A stretch of 52,769 nt of DNA from Centipeda periodontii DSM 2778 (GTDB taxonomy: Bacteria; Bacillota; Negativicutes; Selenomonadales; Selenomonadaceae), in assembly GCF_000213975.1 (NCBI RefSeq), contig NZ_GL892076.1, positions 48,914 through 101,682 of the forward strand. The letters run 5' to 3'. The notes under the pieces are model-generated. The model did no database searches. It was not told where the DNA came from and saw nothing but the letters and a program-made list of their open reading frames with translations. A program made the position numbers and the translations under genes. Below are positions 8,476-17,740 of the stretch, piece by piece (positions within the stretch are counted from its first letter, which is position 1; every line of letters begins with the position of its first letter).

Positions 8476-9822
8476 TCATCCTTCCTTCATCTCCCCCGCA
8501 ATCGCATGCGCCGCCGCCGTCATGGCAGCGAGCATCCAGAGCAGCATAGAGGACGGTATATTAAAGAGCAGATGATCCGTCATGCCGTTGAGCGCAACGG
8601 AAACGAATGCGAGTCCGAGTCCAAGTGAAAGTCCCTCGATGAAGCGGCGCCTGCGCCAACGTGAAAGCGCCGTGCGCACATCGGCAACCGTCTTCCACTC
8701 GTGTTCATGGGCAGCGAGCACTGTCTCCCATGTCGCCACTCTCTGCGGCAGACGAAATGCGATCAGAAGGGATCCGAAGAAGAACCAGAGGAACGAGAGC
8801 GCCCCCGGGACACCAATCTCGGCTGCATAGTTCAGATACATATTGTGCGCGTGGACAATCTGCACGGGCGCACCCTGCAAGTAGAAATCATACTCGGGGT
8901 AGACCATAAAGTACATGCCCCAACCGATGCCGAGGAAGGGATGATCCATCACCATCGCAACGGTGCTCTCCCAGAACGCGAGCCGCATCTCCGAGGAGGT
9001 GTCCACGCGCGTAAAGACGGAGAGCAGACGATCGGCGAGCACGGGGTCAAGCAGCAGTGCCCCCGCCCCGATGGCGACAATGCCGAGGAGCACGCGCCAG
9101 TTGCTCAGTGCACCATAGCCTGCCAGCACAATGGCGATGACAAGACATGCGCCGCGCGCGTAGGTCATGCCGAGGCACACGAGCGCTGCCACAAGCAGGA
9201 GAATTGCGAGCGTGCGCCATCCACGGGTGAGTGCCGTTGCAACTCCTACGGCAATACAAGCGACGATATCAAGATAGCCCGCGAGGATGTTCGGATTCTC
9301 CCATGTCGAGAAGACGCGCTTCGAGAGTTCGGGGAACGCCTCGCCGTCCACCCATTTCATCGCCGCAATGTCGATGCCGAAGATGAATTGATAGAAGCCG
9401 TAGAGGATGACGAGCAGCGCCGATAGCGCCATCGCCACGACGACGCGCTGCAGTTCACGCGTTTTCCGCAGTGTCTGGCCCGCGAGCAGATAGGTGAGTG
9501 CATAGATCGGCACGAGATGATAGAAATTGTAGAAGCTGAACGCCTTGTCGGGCGCGACCGCAACCGACAGCAGCCCGATGACGACGAAGAGCAGTGCCGG
9601 CGCGTCGTAGGGCAAACGCCGCAGATGAAAATTTCGATCGATCCGCAGACGCAGCAGCATCGCGCCGCAGCCGATGAGCAGCACAACCATCGCCGCAAGC
9701 GGCGCAAGCGGGATGAGGAATGCCTCGGCGATGACGGCGTACAGCATCATGCGTGCCATCCTCCCCGCCCAGCGGCGCCGACGCATCGAACGGCGGCGCT
9801 CCTGAAAATAGTCCTCTGCCAC
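8476..9822 (-). CDS. O-antigen ligase/polymerase (Wzy_C family) membrane protein
   Basis: A polytopic membrane protein of about 448 residues with roughly ten to twelve hydrophobic segments and the Wzy_C/WaaL signature: WENPNILAGYLD in the middle and the periplasmic loop HAHNMYLNYAAEIGVPGAL, whose His is typical of WaaL-type ligases. It would transfer or polymerise glycan repeats on the outer face of the inner membrane. The frame is open further upstream inside folC, but GTG at 9822 has GGAGGT 6 nt before it and gives a normal N-terminus, so I start there. Ligase versus polymerase cannot be decided from sequence. It may serve the glycan locus at 14-28 kb. Confidence 0.82.
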   Translation of the reverse strand: MAEDYFQERRRSMRRRRWAGRMARMMLYAVIAEAFLIPLAPLAAMVVLLIGCGAMLLRLRIDRNFHLRRLPYDAPALLFVVIGLLSVAVAPDKAFSFYNFYHLVPIYALTYLLAGQTLRKTRELQRVVVAMALSALLVILYGFYQFIFGIDIAAMKWVDGEAFPELSKRVFSTWENPNILAGYLDIVACIAVGVATALTRGWRTLAILLLVAALVCLGMTYARGACLVIAIVLAGYGALSNWRVLLGIVAIGAGALLLDPVLADRLLSVFTRVDTSSEMRLAFWESTVAMVMDHPFLGIGWGMYFMVYPEYDFYLQGAPVQIVHAHNMYLNYAAEIGVPGALSFLWFFFGSLLIAFRLPQRVATWETVLAAHEHEWKTVADVRTALSRWRRRRFIEGLSLGLGLAFVSVALNGMTDHLLFNIPSSMLLWMLAAMTAAAHAIAGEMKEG

Positions 9823-9826
9823 GCCG

Positions 9827-11128
9827 TCACCTCCCCGCCGTAAGCATCGCGCGGATATCGCCCACGAGGTAGAGCGAGCCGGCGACAACGAGCAGAGCGC
9901 TGCGTACATGAGCGCGCCGCACAGCCTCATCCAGCCCCTTTGCGCGGTCATCACAGGCAACCGCGACCAGCCCCATCCCGGCGGCAACGGCAGCAACGAC
10001 ATCCGCAGCCGCCGCGCGCTCCGAGTTGGGGCGTACGGTGACGACCTGATCGCCGGGACGCAGAAGTGCGGCGAGCATGGTATCAATATCCTTATCTTTC
10101 AAAATGCCGAGCAGAAAGACGCGTGGCAGATCGGGGAAATATGTGTCGAGCCCCGTGCGCAGCGCCCGCATCCCCGCAGGATTATGCGCACCGTCGATAA
10201 CGACAGGCACGCCCTCGTTCGCGAGGATTTCAAAGCGCGCGGGATGGCGCACCGTACGCAGTGCCGTGCGAATGGCCTTCTCCGTCACGCGCACATCCTC
10301 GCGCTCGAGGAGCTTTGCCGCCATGATGACGAGCGCGGCGTTCTCCGCCTGATGAACCCCGGCAAGTGCAAGCGCGAACGGCTCTGGCTCGCGGCAGACG
10401 ACGGAGTGGAAGGCGACGCACTGTCCTCCCCCGGAGGGGAAGAAGATCTGGCTGGAAAAGTCCTCGCCGCAGACAAAGACATCCGCGCCGAGTTCCTCCG
10501 CGCGCCGCTCGATGATTTCAAGCGGCTCCCCTGTCGCCGCCGTGATGACAGGCACGCCCTCCTTGATAATGCCCGCCTTGTGCTCGGCGATGCCGGCAAG
10601 TGTCCCGCCGCAGCGGTCGGCATGATCCATCGCCACATTTGTGATGATCGTGAGTGCAGGCTCAATGACATTCGTCGAGTCGAGAAGCCCTCCGAGCCCC
10701 GTTTCGATCACGGCAATCTCGACCTGCTCCTCTCTGAAATAGAGGAAGGCAAGCGCCGTCAGCGCCTCGAACTGCGTCGGATGCTCATGCCCTGCCGCGA
10801 CCATTTCATCCGCAGCTGCGCGCACACGCGTGAGGAGCGCGGCGAACTGCTCCTCCGAGATGTCGTGCCCGTCCACACTCATGCGCTCCGTGTAGGAGAT
10901 GAGGTGCGGCGATAGATAGCGCCCGGAGCGGATGCCCGCCGCACGGAAGACAGCATCCATCATCTGCGTAACGGAGCCCTTGCCGTTCGTTCCTGCAATA
11001 TGGATGGTCGTATAGCTGCGCTCGGGATTCCCCAGACGCGCACAGAGCTCCTCCATGCGCGCGAGCCCCAGACGGATCCCGAACGTATTCAGTTCATCGA
11101 GATAGTGAAGCGACTCCGCGTAGTTCAT
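9827..11128 (-). CDS. folC: Folylpolyglutamate synthase / dihydrofolate synthase
   Basis: A 433-residue Mur-ligase-like enzyme that adds glutamate to folates. The P-loop is GTNGKGS near residue 48; other family marks are SPHLISYTERM, FEALTALAFLYF, ETGLGGLLDSTNV, and DGAHNPAGM in the C-terminal domain. Length is normal. The ATG lies 9 bp past the valS stop with GAGGTG as ribosome site, so the two are translated in tandem. Pairing of valS and folC is common in Firmicutes. Confidence 0.94.
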   Translation of the reverse strand: MNYAESLHYLDELNTFGIRLGLARMEELCARLGNPERSYTTIHIAGTNGKGSVTQMMDAVFRAAGIRSGRYLSPHLISYTERMSVDGHDISEEQFAALLTRVRAAADEMVAAGHEHPTQFEALTALAFLYFREEQVEIAVIETGLGGLLDSTNVIEPALTIITNVAMDHADRCGGTLAGIAEHKAGIIKEGVPVITAATGEPLEIIERRAEELGADVFVCGEDFSSQIFFPSGGGQCVAFHSVVCREPEPFALALAGVHQAENAALVIMAAKLLEREDVRVTEKAIRTALRTVRHPARFEILANEGVPVVIDGAHNPAGMRALRTGLDTYFPDLPRVFLLGILKDKDIDTMLAALLRPGDQVVTVRPNSERAAAADVVAAVAAGMGLVAVACDDRAKGLDEAVRRAHVRSALLVVAGSLYLVGDIRAMLTAGR

Positions 11129-11137
11129 CGGAGCACC

Positions 11138-13801
11138 TCAGAGCTTCGCCAGATCCGCGAGGCGCGTCCGGATGAGCCCGATCTTCTCCTCATAGCCCGC
11201 GAGCTTTTCGCGCTCCGCCGCCACGACAGCCGCAGGTGCCTTCGATGTAAAGCCCGCGTTCGAGAGTTTGCCCGAAAGGCGTGCAATTTCCTTTTCCAGA
11301 TTGTCGCGCTCCTTCGTCAGACGCGCCGTTTCCTTCTCCACGTCGATGAGTCCCGCCAGAGGCAGGTAAACTGCCGCACCCGCCAGTGCGCCCGTGACGA
11401 CGTTCTCCGGGTCGGGTGCATCCGCCGCGAGGAAGGAAACCTCGGACGCGGAAGCAAGCGCATGAAAATAGTCCGTATGCGCCGCAAACGTATCTGCAAG
11501 AGCATTGTCGCGTACGCGCAGGAGAAGTGCACTCTTTTTACCGGGCGGCGTGCCAAGCTCCGCACGCAGATTGCGCGTCACCTTGATGACCTCCATGATC
11601 GCGGTCATCGCCGCCTCCGCCTCGGTGTCGATGTCATTTTCATCGACCTCGGGCCACGGCGCACGCATAATGCTCTCACCCGCGTGCGGCAGTTTCTGCC
11701 AGATCTCCTCCGTGAGAAACGGCATAAAGGGATGCAGCAGGCGCATCGTGCGCTCCAGAACCGTGCGCAGGACATAGAGCGCCGTGTTCTTTGCGCGCAC
11801 ATTCTCCTTGTCGTAGAGCCGCGCCTTCGTCAGCTCGATGTACCAGTCGCAGAACTCGCTCCACAGGAACTCGTAGATCGCGCGCCCCGCCTCGCCGAGC
11901 TCGTAGTTCTCAAGATTCGCCGTCACCGCGCGCACCGTTTCGGCAGAGCGCGTCAGGATCCAACGGTCGGCAAGCGTATAGTCGCTCTCCTCGGGGACAA
12001 ACGCATCGTCCGTGCCCTCAAGATTCATCAACATATAGCGCGAGGCATTCCAAATTTTATTTGCAAAGTTGCGCGCCGCCTCCACGCGCTCCCAGTAGAA
12101 GCGCATATCGTTGCCCGGCGTATTGCCCGTGATGAGCATGAAGCGCAGCGTGTCCGCACCGTATCTCTCGATGACCTCCACGGGGTCGATGCCGTTGCCG
12201 AGCGACTTCGACATCTTGCGCCCCTCGCTGTCGCGCACGAGCCCGTGGATGAACACATCGCGGAACGGCACATCGTCGCCGAAGCGCAGCCCCATCATGA
12301 CCATGCGCGCAACCCAGAAGAAGATGATATCGTACCCCGTGACGAGCGTCGCCGTCGGGTAAAAATGGCGCAGATCTACCGTATCCTCGGGCCAGCCGAG
12401 CGTCTCAAACGGCCAGAGTGCGGAGCTGAACCACGTATCGAGCACGTCCTCATCCTGATGGATGTGCTTGCTGCCGCAGTGCGTGCACGCCGTGATGTCC
12501 TCACGCGAAACAGAGGTCTCGCCGCAGTCCTCACAGTGCCACGCGGGAATGCGGTGCCCCCACCAGAGCTGACGCGAGATGCACCAGTCACGGATATTCT
12601 CAAGCCAGTTTTCGTAGATTTTCGTAAAGCGTTCGGGGACGAAGCGGATGCGCCCGTCCTTCACCGCCGCAATCGCCGGCTTCGCGAGGTCCTCCATACG
12701 GACGAACCACTGCTTCGACACGAGCGGTTCGATCGTCGTCTTGCAGCGCGAACAGTGCCCGACGGCGTGCTCATGCTTCTCCGTGCGGACGAGTGCACCG
12801 ATCTCTTCAAGCTCCTTGACGAGCGCCTTACGGCATTCGTAGCGGTCGAGCCCCGCATATTTGCCTGCGCCCTCGCCCATGGTTCCATCCGCGTTGATCA
12901 CAACGACCTGCTCAAGATTGTGCCGCAGCCCCATCTCGAAGTCGTTCGGGTCGTGCGCCGGCGTCACCTTGACCGCACCTGTTCCAAATGCGGGATCGAC
13001 ATAGGAATCGGCGAAAAGTGGGATGCGCCGCTCCACCACGGGCAGGATCAGCGTCTTGCCGACAAGGTGCTTGTAGCGCTCGTCGTCGGGGTGGACGGCG
13101 ACACCCGTATCGCCGAACATCGTCTCGGGGCGCGTTGTCGCGATCTCAACATAGTCGTCCGTTCCCTCAATTTGGTAACGAAGATGCCAGAGATGCCCCT
13201 CCTCCGTCTCGTGATCGACCTCGATGTCCGAGATCGCCGTCGAGCAGTGCGGGCACCAATTCGTGATGCGCGTGCCCTGATAGATCAGCCCCTGCTCATA
13301 GAGGCTCACGAACACCTCGCGCACCGCGCGCGAGCATCCCTCGTCCATCGTGAAGCGCTCGCGCGCCCAGTCGCAGGACGCACCGAGCATGCGCAGCTGA
13401 TACATGATGCGGTCGCCGTACTGCTGCTTCCAATCCCAGACACGTTCGAGGAATTTCTCGCGCCCGAGTTCGAAGCGGTTCGTGCCCTCCGCGCGCAGAC
13501 TCTCCTCCACCTTTGCCTGTGTCGCAATGCCGGCGTGGTCGCAGCCCGGCACCCAGACCGTGTTCTTGCCGCGCATGCGCTGATAGCGCACGAGGATGTC
13601 CTGCAGCGTTTCGTCGAGCGCGTGCCCCATGTGGAGCTGCCCCGTCACATTCGGCGGCGGGATAACTACGCTGTACGGCTCACGAGATTCGTCCGCATCA
13701 TCGTGAAATAAATTATGTGACTCCCAGTATTCGTACCACTTCCGCTCAAAGCTCGCCGGATCATATGTCTTTGGAATATTTGCACCGGATTCCTGACTCA
13801 T
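11138..13801 (-). CDS. valS: Valyl-tRNA synthetase
   Basis: An 887-residue class I synthetase. The HIGH-type motif is HMGH at residues 57-60 (after PPPNVTGQL), the KMSKS motif is GRKMSKSLGNG, and the editing domain contains ATTRPETMFGDTGVAVHP. A Cys-rich insert (CEDCG...CTHCG) precedes the catalytic-core sequence DVLDTWFSS. The C-terminus is a coiled coil rich in Glu/Lys/Leu (about 820-887) that contacts tRNA. The ATG at 13801 has GGGAGGAAC upstream; a longer frame to 13903 would swallow the leader hairpin. folC, the O-antigen ligase and rex follow with tiny gaps. Confidence 0.96.
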   Translation of the reverse strand: MSQESGANIPKTYDPASFERKWYEYWESHNLFHDDADESREPYSVVIPPPNVTGQLHMGHALDETLQDILVRYQRMRGKNTVWVPGCDHAGIATQAKVEESLRAEGTNRFELGREKFLERVWDWKQQYGDRIMYQLRMLGASCDWARERFTMDEGCSRAVREVFVSLYEQGLIYQGTRITNWCPHCSTAISDIEVDHETEEGHLWHLRYQIEGTDDYVEIATTRPETMFGDTGVAVHPDDERYKHLVGKTLILPVVERRIPLFADSYVDPAFGTGAVKVTPAHDPNDFEMGLRHNLEQVVVINADGTMGEGAGKYAGLDRYECRKALVKELEEIGALVRTEKHEHAVGHCSRCKTTIEPLVSKQWFVRMEDLAKPAIAAVKDGRIRFVPERFTKIYENWLENIRDWCISRQLWWGHRIPAWHCEDCGETSVSREDITACTHCGSKHIHQDEDVLDTWFSSALWPFETLGWPEDTVDLRHFYPTATLVTGYDIIFFWVARMVMMGLRFGDDVPFRDVFIHGLVRDSEGRKMSKSLGNGIDPVEVIERYGADTLRFMLITGNTPGNDMRFYWERVEAARNFANKIWNASRYMLMNLEGTDDAFVPEESDYTLADRWILTRSAETVRAVTANLENYELGEAGRAIYEFLWSEFCDWYIELTKARLYDKENVRAKNTALYVLRTVLERTMRLLHPFMPFLTEEIWQKLPHAGESIMRAPWPEVDENDIDTEAEAAMTAIMEVIKVTRNLRAELGTPPGKKSALLLRVRDNALADTFAAHTDYFHALASASEVSFLAADAPDPENVVTGALAGAAVYLPLAGLIDVEKETARLTKERDNLEKEIARLSGKLSNAGFTSKAPAAVVAAEREKLAGYEEKIGLIRTRLADLAKL

Positions 13802-13826
13802 CTGTCTGTTCCTCCCGAAAGAAACA

Positions 13827-13849
13827 CCCCCGTCCCGAGGGGACGAGGG
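13827..13849 (-). terminator. Hairpin between the glycan operon and valS (terminator or attenuator)
   Basis: A 10-bp GC-rich stem (one G-T pair) with loop CTC is followed on the minus strand by TGTTTCTTT. It lies 80 bp past the aminotransferase stop and 26 bp before the valS ATG. A possible promoter (TTGCAA, 17 bp, TAATCT) sits between that stop and the hairpin. If the promoter is used, the hairpin lies in the valS leader and could act as an attenuator. The leader is too short for a standard T-box. Confidence 0.6.
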
Positions 13850-13929
13850 CGTCCGCACAACGTCAATGCCATTATCGTATGAATGCAACGATAAGATTAG
13901 CACAAAACGATGTATTTTGCAACAACATG

Positions 13930-15033
13930 TCAGCTATTACAGGAAAGGATCACGTCGCAAATGCGATCCACCAGCATAAGCTCCAAATCTGCATAAATCG
14001 GCAATGTCAAAACGCGATTTGCAATGTGACGCGCTACGGGCGTCTGTTCCACGTCATACTTGCCATGAAAACAGTCAAACGTATTCGTCAGCGGATAGAA
14101 ATACTTTCTGCTGTAAACATCTACCCGCTGCAGCGCATCAAACACCTCGTTGCGCGTGCTGCCGAACTCCGCTTCGTGAAACACGACAGGGAAATAGGCA
14201 TAGTTCGGTGCAACATCCGGCTGGATCGGATTCAGCTGTACGCCGCTTATCCCCTCCAGCCGTTCACGATATCGCTCCGCAACTGCTTTCCGCTGTGCAA
14301 TCTCGCCTTCGACATGGCGCAGATTGCACAGCCCCATCGCTGCACAGAACTCGTTCATCTTCGCATTCGAGCCCACCCCGTCGACGCACTCCGCATCACG
14401 AATGCCAAAATTCTTCAGGCGCGACAGCTTTTCCCCAAGCTCCCGGTCATGGAAACACGCCGCACCTCCTTCGATGGAGTGAAAGACCTTCGTCGCGTGG
14501 AAACTGAAGCACGAAACATCGCCGAATGCTGCCGTGCTCTTCCCCTGATAGCGCACGCCGAAGGAATGCGCCGCATCGTAGATCACCTTCACCCCGTACT
14601 TATGGGCAATGCGCTCGATCTCCTCTACGTTGCAGACATTCCCATAGACATGAACCGGCATAATGGCAGACGTACGGTCCGTGATAAGGCGCTCGAGCTT
14701 TGTCACGTCCATGGTGTAGTCATTCGGATCAATGTCGCAGAATACCGGCTCCAGTCCGTTGCGCACAATCGCGTGCGTTGTAGAGGCAAACGTAAACGGC
14801 GTCGTGATAACCTCACCCGAAAGATTCAGCGCCTGCAGCGAAAGCTCGAGCGCCATATGCCCATTCGTAAAGAGGTCGATATTCGGTGCGCCCAAAAACT
14901 CCTGCAATGCCGCTTGAAATGCCTGATGCTTGACGCCCATATTCGTCAGCCAGCGCGACTCCCAAATATCGCTGATCTCTGCGATGTACTCCTCCATCGG
15001 CGGCATCGACGACCGCGTCACCATGATGCTCAT
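13930..15033 (-). CDS. DegT/DnrJ/EryC1 sugar aminotransferase, VioA-like
   Basis: A 367-residue PLP enzyme that likely aminates a nucleotide-linked 4-keto-6-deoxy sugar (for example to dTDP-4-amino-4,6-dideoxyglucose). The Schiff-base lysine is K182 in SFHATKVFHSIEGG; D153 and H156 in YDAAHSFG contact PLP; TNGHMALELSL is the N-terminal phosphate loop. The ATKVFHxxEGG form is typical of the VioA-like branch. A strong GGGGAGG site precedes the ATG. It is the last gene of the glycan operon, 20 bp after the methyltransferase. The exact sugar and position of amination are inferred. Confidence 0.85.
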   Translation of the reverse strand: MSIMVTRSSMPPMEEYIAEISDIWESRWLTNMGVKHQAFQAALQEFLGAPNIDLFTNGHMALELSLQALNLSGEVITTPFTFASTTHAIVRNGLEPVFCDIDPNDYTMDVTKLERLITDRTSAIMPVHVYGNVCNVEEIERIAHKYGVKVIYDAAHSFGVRYQGKSTAAFGDVSCFSFHATKVFHSIEGGAACFHDRELGEKLSRLKNFGIRDAECVDGVGSNAKMNEFCAAMGLCNLRHVEGEIAQRKAVAERYRERLEGISGVQLNPIQPDVAPNYAYFPVVFHEAEFGSTRNEVFDALQRVDVYSRKYFYPLTNTFDCFHGKYDVEQTPVARHIANRVLTLPIYADLELMLVDRICDVILSCNS

Positions 15034-15053
15034 GTTCTTCCTCCCCTCTATTT

Positions 15054-16061
15054 CTATTTGACGACGATGTAAACCGTCGCCGTTTCCGTCAAAGCGTTCT
15101 CGTACATCGCCTGTGTTCCAAAATACTTCTTTTGGAATTGGAGCACTTGGAATCCCGCCTCCGCCAGCCGCGCAAGGTATCCTGCTCGGCTATACTTTCG
15201 AACATGATCATCCTGCCCGAAGCGGCGCCATCGTTCACCAATGTCCGTGCAATCGGGATCTTCATCAATCTCCGTCTGGTTGAGATCCATCGGTACGACG
15301 AGAATACCGCATCCCGTCTTTTTCAGGATGCGGTGCAGTTCACGCATCGCTTTTCGATCATCGCGCACATGCTCCAAGACATGGGAACAGATAAAGAAAT
15401 CGACACTCTCATCCGCAAGGCAGTTCATGTCCATAATATCGAGGCGATAATCCACCTGCTCCATATAGCGATCCGCCGTCTTGTAATCAGCTTTGGGGAA
15501 ATTCTCACGAATAAAGCAAGATAATGCCGGCGCAGGTGCAATATCAAGGATCACACCGGAAAAATTTTCCGTCAGCTCCCGCCTCATCCAAACAGCATAG
15601 GCGCGTTCTCGATCGGCACTGCCACACCACGGACAAGAATAATCCGTCTCATTTACCATTTCGGAACGCCATGCCTTTTCACTATATTTGCTGGCCTCCT
15701 CAAAATAATATGACGGCAAAGGCATGTACGCGGCAACATAGTTTCCACAGCAAGCGCATTTGCGATACCGCTGCAGAATACCCTCGGGTATATGCCCCTT
15801 GTATCGCCCTTCACGGTGTCCGAATATTTCATAATGCAGTAAAGGATTTATGCCAGCCCAGCGGATATCCGGGTTTTCTATCAGATACAGTTCCGTCGAG
15901 AAATACGGAGACGGATTCCAGCCCTTTGTATATCCCTCCGTCAGATAGTGTTCTGCTGCATTTTTCTCCGCATCGATCCGATAGGTCTTGCGATACCACG
16001 CTTCGTCAAAGAGAAGAGAACTTGCAACAATGTGGAGGGCGTTTTCCAATGAAATTTCCAT
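15054..16061 (-). CDS. SAM-dependent methyltransferase with N-terminal sugar-locus repeat domain
   Basis: 335 residues in three parts. Residues 18-86 hold two W/Y-rich motifs (LFDEAWYRKTY... and YFSTELYLIENPDIRWAGINP) often fused to glycosyltransferases. Residues 102-146 carry CxCC and CPWCG knuckles that may bind zinc. Residues 168-335 form a class I methyltransferase with ILDIAPAPALS (SAM loop) and SHVLEHVRDDRKAMRELHRIL. It probably methylates a sugar or its acyl chain. It lies between the glycosyltransferase and the aminotransferase with gaps of 14 and 20 bp. The substrate is unknown. Confidence 0.75.
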   Translation of the reverse strand: MEISLENALHIVASSLLFDEAWYRKTYRIDAEKNAAEHYLTEGYTKGWNPSPYFSTELYLIENPDIRWAGINPLLHYEIFGHREGRYKGHIPEGILQRYRKCACCGNYVAAYMPLPSYYFEEASKYSEKAWRSEMVNETDYSCPWCGSADRERAYAVWMRRELTENFSGVILDIAPAPALSCFIRENFPKADYKTADRYMEQVDYRLDIMDMNCLADESVDFFICSHVLEHVRDDRKAMRELHRILKKTGCGILVVPMDLNQTEIDEDPDCTDIGERWRRFGQDDHVRKYSRAGYLARLAEAGFQVLQFQKKYFGTQAMYENALTETATVYIVVK

Positions 16062-16075
16062 AATCTGCCTGCTTC

Positions 16076-17698
16076 CTATTGTTCATCATCGTCCATATGC
16101 AGTGTGACCGTCGTGTCGATATCAAAGTCAATCCGGCAGTCCTTGCGAAGTGCCTCCGACATTCCTGAAAAAACGCACAGTAGGTCTTGAAATTCCATAT
16201 CCTCCCAAATATTGGGAATCGTTGTGGCTATACGAAGAGATTCACTTGCCATCCTCAACCAGCCCGCAATAGCCTTTCGGCGAGTATCTGAATCATGGAG
16301 GTAGATATCGCGTTCAATTGCCTCTCGAATGACCATCGCCCAACAAATGGTACCACGAATGCGGGAGGTCAGCGATCGCTGTTCATTTCCGTCATGAACG
16401 CGGAACTTGCTCAGCGGCTGCGGAAAATACACCATATTTCCTTGACTGAGCAGGCGAAGCCACGTGGGAAAATCTGATATGAGATATTTTCCTTCCTTGC
16501 CCGAAAAGCCCAGATCATGCCCATCCAACATAAATTTCTTTTTGAGCAGTGCCGTGGTCGGTTCACCGACAAAATTAGTCAGATAGACAAGAATATTTGC
16601 TCCAATTGTCTCGCCGCTGAATTTCGTAATCTCCTGAGCAATGGGGCTTGTTGCAGGAATATCCGGCAGCTTATTTCCATCCGCATCGATACATTCCCGA
16701 TACGAGGTGACAAGGCTGAGATCCGGATTTGCAAAGAAGCAGTCCATCATGACCGCAATCTTATCCGGCATAAAGAGGTCATCATCCATCAGCCAGTTGA
16801 CATAAGCCGCATCCTTATTGTCATAGTTGTGGGCACGTGTCCAATTCTCCGGTGCTCCATAAGAGGGATGATGTTCATAGTGAATGCGCGGATCGTCCGA
16901 AAAATCGCGACGCATCATCTCTGCCGTCTCCGTATTATGGGAGTTGTCCGTGATAAAGATATCCAGGTTGCGGTAGGTCTGCGCGAGCACGCTTTCAAGC
17001 GCGAGGCGGAAGTAGTGCGGTCGCTCAAACGTAGGAATAACGATCGACACGAGCGGGTAGATATCGGTTGAATATGTATCGAGAAATACCTCCTGACTCA
17101 CATCATCATAAGATATTTCCTTTGTGCCCGAGAGCAGCCATGCCTCATCTTGGTGCGGCACAACGCTGCGGTAACCCCTGCGCCGAAATTCGACACACTG
17201 CGCCTCCGCATAAAAGCAGTTGCTATGGAAAAGGTCTCTGCGCCATGGGATGTCATACTGTGTCGCGATCAGATCGCCGCTTACCGCCATGACTTCCTCC
17301 GTCGCTCCCTCTATGTCCCCGCCACGAAAGGAACGATCATCGGTATACAGAAGCCGCCCTTTGATAAACGGCGATGCGGCGAGCAGGCCCGTCGTCGAGA
17401 TCTGCTTTGTGCCAACAAGCCCCATAGCTCCGATCATCGGATTCTCAAACACACGCAGCATTTCCTCAAAGAAATTCAGCCGCAGCAGGATACTCCCCGG
17501 CGCAAGGTAGATCTTGTATTTCGCATCGCTTGCTTCCATGGCGCGCTGATAGGTCTCCGCAACATTCCCGTCAGGGCGCACCTCGATCAACTCCGCTTCA
17601 TAGCCATTTGGTATATCGAGCGCATCAATATACGGACGTATGGCAGAGACGCCACTCGGATCGCACTGCGCGATGACCGCAATTTTCCTGTCATTCAT
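16076..17698 (-). CDS. Two-domain glycosyltransferase (StrF-like domain plus GT2)
   Basis: A protein of about 540 residues. The first ~210 residues resemble the StrF glycosyltransferase-like domain (ATQYDIPWRRDLFHSNCFY, EFRRRGYRSVVPH). From about residue 212 a GT-A family 2 domain follows: LVSIVIPTFERPHYFRLALE, ITDNSHN, and the metal-binding MDDDL. I start at the ATG at 17698, with GAGGGG upstream; an earlier in-frame ATG at 17719 lacks spacing. It likely adds one or two sugars of the glycan made by this operon, perhaps directly to protein, since StrF/GT2 proteins occur in flagellin glycosylation islands. Confidence 0.82.
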   Translation of the reverse strand: MNDRKIAVIAQCDPSGVSAIRPYIDALDIPNGYEAELIEVRPDGNVAETYQRAMEASDAKYKIYLAPGSILLRLNFFEEMLRVFENPMIGAMGLVGTKQISTTGLLAASPFIKGRLLYTDDRSFRGGDIEGATEEVMAVSGDLIATQYDIPWRRDLFHSNCFYAEAQCVEFRRRGYRSVVPHQDEAWLLSGTKEISYDDVSQEVFLDTYSTDIYPLVSIVIPTFERPHYFRLALESVLAQTYRNLDIFITDNSHNTETAEMMRRDFSDDPRIHYEHHPSYGAPENWTRAHNYDNKDAAYVNWLMDDDLFMPDKIAVMMDCFFANPDLSLVTSYRECIDADGNKLPDIPATSPIAQEITKFSGETIGANILVYLTNFVGEPTTALLKKKFMLDGHDLGFSGKEGKYLISDFPTWLRLLSQGNMVYFPQPLSKFRVHDGNEQRSLTSRIRGTICWAMVIREAIERDIYLHDSDTRRKAIAGWLRMASESLRIATTIPNIWEDMEFQDLLCVFSGMSEALRKDCRIDFDIDTTVTLHMDDDEQ

Positions 17699-17740
17699 AA
17701 CCGGATTCCCCTCTATCATGTCGCGTCAAAAAATCATCCC

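Noticed and set aside
9823-10086. Longer N-terminus of the O-antigen ligase
   Set aside because: It would overlap folC by 260 bp and has no membrane-protein character; GTG at 9822 with GGAGGT explains the start.
13801-13929. T-box leader of valS
   Set aside because: Only 129 bp are available and I do not see the conserved T-box sequence before the hairpin.
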